Shown piece by piece: positions 7,216 to 13,847 of a stretch of 18,639 nucleotides of DNA. Within the stretch, counting starts at the first letter, position 1. Every line of letters begins with the position of its first letter. A program made the position numbers and the translations under genes. Origin of the DNA: Opitutales bacterium (GTDB lineage: Bacteria; Verrucomicrobiota; Verrucomicrobiia; Opitutales; T3Sed10-336); contig SLOW01000305.1 in the NCBI GenBank assembly GCA_007132315.1, positions 1-18,639 on the forward strand, read 5' to 3'. The notes under the pieces are model-generated. The model was not told the origin of the DNA and ran no database searches. It was given only the letters and a program-made list of their open reading frames with translations.

Positions 7216-8913
7216 TCAAACCGGCATCTCCTCCAGGGTAATGCGTTCGACCTCCTCGATTGTGGTCAACCCGAGGAGGACCTTTTTCAGGCCGTCGTAT
7301 CGCATTGGCCGATACCCGACTTTCTTCGCCGCCCGGGCGATCTCGGTCATCGGCGCCTGAGCGGTGATCATCACGCGCATTTCATCGGTGACAACCACAA
7401 GCTCGTGCAACGCGACCCGGCCCTGGTATCCAGTATTGCCGCACTGCGAACAACCGGCGCCCCGGTAAAAAGGAACCTTCTCCAGCCCTTCGTCGAGGAA
7501 GTGACGTCTCAGCTCATCCTCGCCCGGAATGTACGGTTCCCGGCAGTTTTCGCAGATGCGGGCCGCCAACCGCTGGCTCATGACCCCCATAATCGACGGG
7601 GCGACGATAAACGGCTCCACGCCGAGCTCGATCATCCGGACGGTGGCCTGCACGGCGTTGTTGGTGTGCAGGGTGGCGAAAACCAGGTGTCCGGTCAGAG
7701 CCGCTTCGGAAGCAATTTTCGCGGTTTCCAAGTCCCGAATTTCACCCACCAGAATGACATCGGGATCCTGGCGCATCGTCGCGCGCAGAATCCGTCCGAA
7801 GGTTAACCCGATAGCCGGTTTCACCTGCACCTGGGTCAACCCTTTCAACTGGTATTCGATCGGATCCTCGATGGTGACGATATTCTGGCCGGGCACGTTG
7901 ATCTCCTCCAGGGCGCCGTAAAGGGTGGTGGTCTTGCCCGAACCGGTCGGACCGGTGATGAAGATGATTCCGTTGGGGCGGTTGATGAGGCGGCGGAACG
8001 GTTGCAGGACGGTGTGCGAAAACGCCATCTTGTCGAGTTCCATCACCTGGCGCACGCCGGAAACATTGAGGATGCGGATGACGATTTTCTCGCCGTGCAG
8101 CGAAGGCATGATCGAGACCCGGAAGTTCGCCGTGTTGCCCCCGAGCTCGATCGAGAAGCGTCCGTCCTGCGGCATCCGTCGTTCGGATACGTCGAGTTCG
8201 CTCATCACCTTGACCCGCCCCGCGAGGGCGGCTGCCAGTGATTTCGGCAATCGGATGATCTCCCGCAACAGTCCATCCACCCGGATCCTGACCGGAATTT
8301 CCTCGTCCTGTGGCTGGATGTGAATATCGGAAGCCCTTTCCCGCAGCGCGTGGTACACCAACGCCTCGAATAGCTCCATCACCGGCAACGATTCCGCCAT
8401 GAGGGCGACGTGCTCGCTGCTCTTTCCCTCCAGCACGAGGTTGTTGGTCACGTTCTCCAGGAGTTCGTCGAGACTGCGCCGCGTCTGGTACTGAATCGCG
8501 ATCGCGGTATCGATTTCCCACGGCAGGCCGAAGAGCGGACTGATCTTCACCTGGGTGATGCGCTCGAGCTGTTCGAGAAACTTGGTGTCGTTGGGGTCGG
8601 CCATCACCACCGTCAGAACGTCTCCGAAGCAATACAGTCCCAACACGGTTTTCTTTTTGGCGATCTCGTAGGGTATCTGCTCCACCGCCTCGCGCCGCAC
8701 GATCACTTCGAAGGGATCGACATAGGTGCGTCCGATGGTATCGCCCCAAATCTGACAAGCCCGCGATTTCCCCATGTAACCGTCTTCGATGACGGCCCGC
8801 AACAGTTCGAGACTGCCGCCTTTGTTGCGTGCGACGTATCCCTCGAACTGCGTTTCGGGGATGATGCCGGTTTCGCGCAGCTTTTTGACAAACAGTGTAT
8901 TCTCTTCAGCCAT
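7216..8913 (-). CDS. Type IV pilus / type II secretion assembly ATPase (PilB/GspE family)
   Basis: This 565-aa cytoplasmic ATPase is of the kind that powers pilus or pseudopilus extension. An N-terminal T2SSE-type domain covers about 65-165. The catalytic core follows: Walker A GPTGSGKTT (321-329), the Asp box TIEDPIEY (347-354), Walker B DPDVILVGEIRD (383-394) and the His box TGHLVFATLHTN (407-418). Zinc Cys pairs at C454/C457 and C488/C491 match the tetracysteine motif of PilB and GspE and argue against the retraction ATPase PilT. ATG 8913 is preceded by GGAAGGA and overlaps the 67-aa gene by 8 nt, so translation is probably coupled. No other pilus or secretion gene is in the window. The sequence alone does not decide between PilB and GspE. 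Confidence 0.93.
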   Translation of the reverse strand: MAEENTLFVKKLRETGIIPETQFEGYVARNKGGSLELLRAVIEDGYMGKSRACQIWGDTIGRTYVDPFEVIVRREAVEQIPYEIAKKKTVLGLYCFGDVLTVVMADPNDTKFLEQLERITQVKISPLFGLPWEIDTAIAIQYQTRRSLDELLENVTNNLVLEGKSSEHVALMAESLPVMELFEALVYHALRERASDIHIQPQDEEIPVRIRVDGLLREIIRLPKSLAAALAGRVKVMSELDVSERRMPQDGRFSIELGGNTANFRVSIMPSLHGEKIVIRILNVSGVRQVMELDKMAFSHTVLQPFRRLINRPNGIIFITGPTGSGKTTTLYGALEEINVPGQNIVTIEDPIEYQLKGLTQVQVKPAIGLTFGRILRATMRQDPDVILVGEIRDLETAKIASEAALTGHLVFATLHTNNAVQATVRMIELGVEPFIVAPSIMGVMSQRLAARICENCREPYIPGEDELRRHFLDEGLEKVPFYRGAGCSQCGNTGYQGRVALHELVVVTDEMRVMITAQAPMTEIARAAKKVGYRPMRYDGLKKVLLGLTTIEEVERITLEEMPV

Positions 8914-9109
8914 GGTCGTCCTTCCGCCGGTGGCTTGAGAACACGGCCTCGATCTGCTCCTGGTTCAGGAGTTTGCCCGCCTCCCGGAGCGACTCGCGGT
9001 CACGAGCCACTTCGGCGAGCATTCGCGGCAGGGAATAACGCACGGGCGCCAGCATATCATCGAGAGCATCTCCATCGGCTTCCGGCGTGCTTCTATGTTC
9101 TTCGGACAT
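8906..9109 (-). CDS. Small conserved-context protein of unknown function (67 aa)
   Basis: This gene encodes a 67-aa soluble, charged protein I do not recognise. The first ~20 residues are acidic (SEEHRSTPEADGDALDD). Residues 22-58 look helical (YSLPRMLAEVARDRESLREAG, then LLNQEQIEAVFSSH), and the tail is basic. There is no signal or membrane segment. The ATG at 9109 has the strongest ribosome-binding site of the window (GGGGAGGAG, 7 nt away), which decides it over the upstream ATG at 9136. It sits 16 nt after the response-regulator gene and overlaps the ATPase gene by 8 nt, so it is made together with both. A role as an adaptor between the regulator and the ATPase is possible but speculative. 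Confidence 0.7.
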   Translation of the reverse strand: MSEEHRSTPEADGDALDDMLAPVRYSLPRMLAEVARDRESLREAGKLLNQEQIEAVFSSHRRKDDHG

Positions 9110-9116
9110 CGCTCGA

Positions 9117-9125
9117 CTCCTCCCC
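9117..9125 (-). promoter_or_regulatory. Strong Shine-Dalgarno site for the 67-aa protein
   Basis: The minus strand reads GGGGAGGAG, 7 nt before the ATG at 9109. It sits directly next to the response-regulator stop codon (9126-9128), so terminating ribosomes could re-initiate here. It fixes the start of a gene that would otherwise be ambiguous. Confidence 0.7.
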
Positions 9126-9518
9126 TCAGGTTTCACCGCCCAGACCGTGCTCGGCCAGGGTTTCCTTCACCAGTTCCAGCACCCGTTCCTTCGGGGTGTC
9201 TTTGCGAATGAAATTGGCCGCCCCGGCGTGCAGGCACTCCCGCACGGCGTACTCGGTGGCCTTCGCCGTGAGCATGATGACGGTCGCCTGGTCATCGATT
9301 TCGCGCATCTTCCTGAGTGCCTCGACACCGTCCATCTTGGGCATGTTGATATCCATCAGCACCGCGTCGGGTTTCTGATCCGCGAACATCCGGACCCCCT
9401 CTTCTCCGTCGCCGGCCTCGATCACGTGAAAATTTCCCGCGTGTCGCAACAAGGCGCGGATGAAGGCCCTGATGTGGTCTTCATCGTCAACCAGTAGAAT
9501 CGTTTTCTTTTCGCTCAC
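9126..9518 (-). CDS. Single-domain response regulator (CheY-like)
   Basis: This 130-aa receiver protein has no output domain. The acidic pair is in LLVDDED (D11-D12), the phospho-acceptor is D56 in LMDINMPKMDG, the conserved Thr is in MLTAKAT and the Lys is in FIRKDTP. All active-site residues are present, so it can take phosphate from a kinase and act by protein contact. The GTG at 9518 is chosen because GAGGAA lies just upstream and because it overlaps the TGA of the preceding kinase gene by 4 nt (GTGA), a classic coupling arrangement. An ORF start at 9587 would add 23 residues that do not resemble receiver sequence. Its likely donors are the two kinases of the same operon, and its likely target is the neighbouring ATPase or the 67-aa protein; both are inference. 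Confidence 0.92.
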   Translation of the reverse strand: MSEKKTILLVDDEDHIRAFIRALLRHAGNFHVIEAGDGEEGVRMFADQKPDAVLMDINMPKMDGVEALRKMREIDDQATVIMLTAKATEYAVRECLHAGAANFIRKDTPKERVLELVKETLAEHGLGGET

Positions 9519-10735
9519 TGTTCCTCTCGTCTTTCCACCATAACCTCTACGCCGTCGCCCCGGGGAAGCTTTACACAAAACTCGCATCCCCTGTCCGGCA
9601 GATTGTTCGCTTCGATCGAGCCGTCATGAGCCTCAACGATCTTGCGGCAGATGGCGAGCCCGAGTCCGGTGCTCTTTTCGCCGCCGGTCGGGCGCACCGA
9701 AGTCTTGCCATAATCCTCGAATAGACGGTCCCGCTCTGCTTCCGGAATGCCCGGTCCCTCGTCCCGCACCGCGAAAAACGGCCGCTCTTCCCGCCAGCCC
9801 CAGGTCATCCGGACGCAGGATCCCGGCGAGGAAAACTTCAGCGCATTGCTGACCAAGTTCTCCGCCACCTGCCTCATTCGCGCGCAGTCGAAGCGGCACC
9901 GGACGGCGGTCTCGGGAGGTTCCGTCACAATGCTGATCCGCTTGTGCTCGGCCTGGCCCTTGTACAAGTGAACGGTCTTTTCCAGCAGCTCACCCAGATC
10001 CGCCTTCTCGAGCTCCAGATTCAGTTCCCCCGTGTCGATCGCGGAAAGATCGAGAAGGTCGTTGATCAGGGTCAGCATGCTCGCGGCGGCCGAGGAGATG
10101 GTCTCCGCCATCTCTTTCTGATCTTCGTTCAGTTCGCCGACCATGCCGTCCCGCAACATCTCGCCGAATCCCCGAATGGAAATGAGCGGATTGCGCAAGT
10201 CGTGGGCCGTCACCCCCAGCAACCGGTTGCGGGAACGCACGGCCGAATCGAGCTCGGCGATCGTCGCCGCCTGTTCGGCATTCAGCTGGCGGATACTCAA
10301 GTGGGCGCGCACGCGGGCCAGGGTTTCACTGGCTTGAAACGGTTTCGGGATGTAATCGGCCCCGCCCGCTTCAAATCCCGCCACCACGTCCTCCGAGCCG
10401 CTGCGGGCGGTGATGAAAATCACCGGTACCTCGGCGTGGCGCTCGGAAGCCTTGATACATCGGCAAACCTCCAGACCGTCCACCCCGGGAAGAACCACGT
10501 CGAGCAGGATCAGATCGAACGCGCCCTCCTCCAACGCTTCCATCAGCGCTTCCCCGTTTTCGAACCAGGTGACCTCATAACCGGAGCGCCCGAGGATTCT
10601 TCGCAGAATTTTCGCGTTCAACCGGTCGTCCTCCACCAGGGCCAGGTGTTTTCCGCTCGCGGCGCCTGTTCCGGAGACGGCGCCCGACCCGTCATGGACG
10701 GCGGACGATGGATCGGTTGTTGTGTTAGAGGTCAC
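9515..10735 (-). CDS. Response regulator-histidine kinase fusion (REC-HisKA-HATPase)
   Basis: This is a soluble kinase of about 406 aa with an N-terminal receiver. Residues 30-147 form the REC domain with phospho-Asp 79 in LLLDVVLPGVDG and Lys 131 in PKPF. A short coiled-coil linker leads to the HisKA H-box VTAHDLRNPLISI with His 178. The HATPase part shows the N-box VSNALKF (near 297), DEGPG (near 327) and STGLGLAI (near 356). The order REC-before-kinase means a phosphorylation input controls the kinase, as in cascades driven by another kinase. The start is uncertain: GTG 10735 or TTG 10738, neither with a good Shine-Dalgarno sequence. The first ~28 residues are Ser/Thr/Gly-rich. It is first in the tightly packed operon, 67 nt after the HTH-MBL gene. 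Confidence 0.92.
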   Translation of the reverse strand: MTSNTTTDPSSAVHDGSGAVSGTGAASGKHLALVEDDRLNAKILRRILGRSGYEVTWFENGEALMEALEEGAFDLILLDVVLPGVDGLEVCRCIKASERHAEVPVIFITARSGSEDVVAGFEAGGADYIPKPFQASETLARVRAHLSIRQLNAEQAATIAELDSAVRSRNRLLGVTAHDLRNPLISIRGFGEMLRDGMVGELNEDQKEMAETISSAAASMLTLINDLLDLSAIDTGELNLELEKADLGELLEKTVHLYKGQAEHKRISIVTEPPETAVRCRFDCARMRQVAENLVSNALKFSSPGSCVRMTWGWREERPFFAVRDEGPGIPEAERDRLFEDYGKTSVRPTGGEKSTGLGLAICRKIVEAHDGSIEANNLPDRGCEFCVKLPRGDGVEVMVERREEQ

Positions 10736-10784
10736 CAAATCGCACCGAGACTGAAACGCCGATCCGACAATTTCAACTCAAATC

Positions 10785-10805
10785 ACGTCGGGAAAACGGC
10801 GACGT
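10785..10805. repeat. Inverted repeat directly after the HTH-MBL gene
   Basis: ACGTCG (10785-10790) and CGACGT (10800-10805) form a 6-bp stem with a 9-nt loop, immediately next to the stop codon at 10806. No T-run follows on the minus strand, so it is a poor terminator. It could also be an operator upstream of the kinase operon. Confidence 0.3.
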
Positions 10806-11648
10806 TCAGTAGTGAAAAACGTTGAAGTGGCGTTCGTTGCCCACCGTGGTGAGAGGACCGTGACCGGGGGCCACAACCGTTTCACCATCCAGCTCGGCCA
10901 GCACCCGCCGGACGTTCATCAGCAGGCGGCGGGGGCAATGAAAAGCGCAGGCGACCGATCCGGCGAAAACCAGATCGCCGGCCACCAGCACGCCCCCGCA
11001 ATCCGGGCGGGACAGGGGCCGAACGTGGTACGACAGGTGATGCTCGGCGTGTCCCGGGGTGTCCAGCACCTGCACCTGAAACCCCGCCGACTCGATCGTT
11101 TCACCGCCGCTCAAAACGTGGCATTCCGGCTCGCGTCCCAATGGACCGAACACCCGCGCGTCCGGATACCGCGAACGGACGCCCTCCAGACCACCGGCAT
11201 GGTCGGCGTCCCAGTGCGTGAGAAAAACACCGGTCAACCGTCGGACCGACGACGGCCAGACCCGTTCGAGAGCCGCGATGTGGTTTCCGGTGTCGAACAA
11301 GATTCCCGCATCCGACCCCGGCCCGGCCATCAGGTAGGCGTTGACGCGCCCCACCCCGAAGGGCATCCCGAGGACGTGCAACGCGCAGGGAAGCGCGCCG
11401 AGGTCGGGCAGCGGATAACAACCCCGGCTCAGTGCGGACAGACCGATCTCATTCAGTTTCAAGACTTCGGCCAAACGCCGGAGTTCGTCCGGCGTGAGAT
11501 CGTAGCGGTAATCCTCGGCATCCTTGATCTTGGCCGCGGAGACACCGGACAACCGGGCGAGCGATTCTTCCGTTAGCCCGGAATACTTCAACGCCTTCTC
11601 CAGCACGTCGCCGAGTTCGTCCTCGAGATCTGTCGCGTGTCCAAGCAT
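10806..11648 (-). CDS. HTH-metallo-beta-lactamase fold hydrolase fusion
   Basis: This 280-aa protein joins a small helical N-terminal domain to an MBL-fold hydrolase. Residues 12-70 (LEKALKYSGLTEESLARLSGVSAAKI, then LTPDELRRLAEVL) read like an XRE-type helix-turn-helix. The MBL part begins near 88. Its metal motif is THWDADHAGG (H145-x-D147-x-D149-H150), a variant of H-x-H-x-D-H with Asp in place of the second His. H200 (DTPGHAEHH), D225 (AGDLVFAG) and H263 (APGHGP) complete the metal set. Such folds hydrolyse thioesters, esters, phosphodiesters or lactones; the substrate here is unknown. ATG 11648 has AAGG about 6 nt upstream, and a longer start at 11705 is less convincing. It is divergent from pyrE and upstream of the kinase operon on the same strand. 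Whether the HTH binds DNA or only stabilises the dimer is open. Confidence 0.85.
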   Translation of the reverse strand: MLGHATDLEDELGDVLEKALKYSGLTEESLARLSGVSAAKIKDAEDYRYDLTPDELRRLAEVLKLNEIGLSALSRGCYPLPDLGALPCALHVLGMPFGVGRVNAYLMAGPGSDAGILFDTGNHIAALERVWPSSVRRLTGVFLTHWDADHAGGLEGVRSRYPDARVFGPLGREPECHVLSGGETIESAGFQVQVLDTPGHAEHHLSYHVRPLSRPDCGGVLVAGDLVFAGSVACAFHCPRRLLMNVRRVLAELDGETVVAPGHGPLTTVGNERHFNVFHY

Positions 11649-11657
11649 CGTTGCCTT

Positions 11658-11687
11658 ATTGTAAACGAGGGAATGGCCACTTGGCAA
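11658..11687 (-). promoter_or_regulatory. Candidate promoter for the HTH-MBL gene
   Basis: On the minus strand TTGCCA (11687-11682), an 18-nt spacer and TACAAT (11663-11658) match the sigma70 consensus at 5 of 6 positions each. The -10 ends only 9 nt before the ATG at 11648, so a transcript from here would have almost no leader and would skip the AAGG ribosome site. Confidence 0.4.
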
Positions 11688-11770
11688 AACGGATTTCGTT
11701 TTCATTCAAAATCAAGAGCCGCCACTCTTCTTGCTATGAAAATTCCTTTTACGGACTCTGTGGGCCAAAC

Positions 11771-11783
11771 CCGACAGACTCCT
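11771..11783 (+). repeat. Short intergenic motif, copy 3 (CCGACAGACTCCT)
   Basis: This is identical over 13 bases to positions 23-35. Here it forms the loop of an imperfect hairpin, CCAAACC before it and GGTTTGG after it, located about 90 nt upstream of pyrE in the divergent HTH-MBL/pyrE gap. Confidence 0.4.
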
Positions 11784-11873
11784 CGGTTTGGTCCAATTCA
11801 CTTCCGAATCCGTTATTGCGATTGATTATTCCAAAGCGGGGGGTTCAAACTGATTCGAATTACTACGATCACC

Positions 11874-12425
<552 letters not shown>

Positions 12426-12440
<15 letters not shown>

Positions 12441-12468
12441 GTTTTTCCGTGCAAACGGGCGGCTTTTT
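12426..12468 (+). terminator. Possible weak terminator after pyrE
   Basis: AAGCCG (12426-12431, inside the end of pyrE) pairs with CGGCTT (12460-12465). An inner CCGT-GCAA-ACGG tetraloop hairpin lies between them. The stem is followed by a T-run that starts at 12464 and ends at 12468. The outer loop is long, so read-through into the PPIase gene is likely. Confidence 0.35.
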
Positions 12469-12488
12469 CTCCTAACGTATTCCCGCAC

Positions 12489-13844
12489 ATGTCTAGAAAT
12501 TCTCGATTCCACCTCGGGTTCCTGCTTATCGCGCTGTTCCTGTCCTTCACGCCGGCTTTCGCCGAAAACCATGACGACCTCGGGCCCGGTCTTTTCGCGG
12601 TGTTCGAAATCGAATTCACCGGAGACAAGGCCGCGAACGGCATCGAGACATTCGTCTGCGCGCTTTTTTTCGAGGAAACACCCCTCACCGTAGCCAATTT
12701 CGTCGCACTCGCCGAGGGCACCCGACGCTGGGTCGATCCCGCTTCGGGAGTCATCCGGAACGATCCCTTCTACGACGACGTCATCGTTCACCGGGTGGTC
12801 GAGGACTTCGTGATGCAGGCCGGCGACCCGCTGGGAACCGGTTTCGGCGGACCGGGTTATCAGTTCCGGGACGAGATCCGGCCGCAATTCAGCCACGAGG
12901 AAAAAGGCATGCTATCGATGGCCAACGCCGGCCCGAACACCAACGGCAGTCAGTTTTTCATCACACTCGACGACGCCTCCGACCTCGACGGCCTGCACAC
13001 CATCTTCGGCCGTGTGGTTCGTGGAATCGAAGTCGTTGAGGCCATCGGCGAAGCTCCGACTCCGGCCGGGGAAGAGAACGATGACAACGGCGGTGAGAAC
13101 GGCGACGAGAATGGAAATGGTGAGAATGACGAAAACGGCGAGGACACGCCCGACTGGCCCGAGGATCGCCCCTTTGACGACATCGTCATCCGCGGCGTGA
13201 CCATCGTGCGCAACGGCTCCGAGGCCGAAGCGTTCGACCCTTCCGCCCAGCCCCTGCCGGAACCGCGGGGCAGCCCGCCGCTCGACATCGCGCGCTCGGG
13301 ATCGGCGTTCTTTCTGCTGTTCGAACAGGAACTTTTTGTTGACTACCGCGTGCACGCGTCCCCCGATCTCGAGGCGTGGGAGTTCATCGGCAATATCTGG
13401 CGCTCGACCGAAACCCAGGGATTCGTCCAATTGCCGACGAACCGGACGGCCGGCGTATCCAGGCAGTTCTTCCGCGTGACCCCCGTGACTTATCCGGATC
13501 GCCCGTTCGTCGGATTTCCCGACCGCGCCTTTGAACTGATCATCGAGCCCGGCGCGGAGGACTCGCAGGTGCTCCAACTGTTTTTCGGAGCTTCCGCTTC
13601 GGACGGAATTTACGTGCAGAACCCGGGTACGGCCGGGGAATTTTCGGGGCCGGTCGAAGCCGAAGAGGACGACCCCTACAGCGGGCAGGCGCGTCTGCTC
13701 CTGTTGACCAACCTCGGCCAGACCGAGATGATCCTGACCTTCGAATTCGACGACGAAACTTCCGGGACGTTCAGCGGAACCAGCTCGGTAACCAGCCCGC
13801 CCAGGGAGATTTCCGGCACGTTTACGGTGACGGCCATACCCTGA
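12489..13844 (+). CDS. Secreted cyclophilin-type peptidyl-prolyl isomerase with C-terminal extension
   Basis: This 451-aa exported protein has a Sec signal peptide at 1-25 (ends AFA). A cyclophilin domain spans about 35-240, with the catalytic region VHRVVEDFVMQAGDP (R102, F107, Q110), GSQFFITL (Q155) and LDGLHTIFG. It should speed cis-trans isomerisation of prolyl bonds outside the inner membrane. An insert rich in Asn, Glu, Asp and Gly (about 194-221) interrupts the domain just before its last strand (DIVIRGVTIV). The remaining ~200 residues are not cyclophilin. They include a segment (HASPDLEAWEFIGN ... RQFFRVTPV) typical of modules on exported Verrucomicrobia proteins, and a beta-rich end. 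The ATG is fixed by the signal peptide; there is no clear ribosome site. The stop lies 3 nt before hrpB. Confidence 0.88.
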   Translation: MSRNSRFHLGFLLIALFLSFTPAFAENHDDLGPGLFAVFEIEFTGDKAANGIETFVCALFFEETPLTVANFVALAEGTRRWVDPASGVIRNDPFYDDVIVHRVVEDFVMQAGDPLGTGFGGPGYQFRDEIRPQFSHEEKGMLSMANAGPNTNGSQFFITLDDASDLDGLHTIFGRVVRGIEVVEAIGEAPTPAGEENDDNGGENGDENGNGENDENGEDTPDWPEDRPFDDIVIRGVTIVRNGSEAEAFDPSAQPLPEPRGSPPLDIARSGSAFFLLFEQELFVDYRVHASPDLEAWEFIGNIWRSTETQGFVQLPTNRTAGVSRQFFRVTPVTYPDRPFVGFPDRAFELIIEPGAEDSQVLQLFFGASASDGIYVQNPGTAGEFSGPVEAEEDDPYSGQARLLLLTNLGQTEMILTFEFDDETSGTFSGTSSVTSPPREISGTFTVTAIP

Positions 13845-13847
13845 ACC

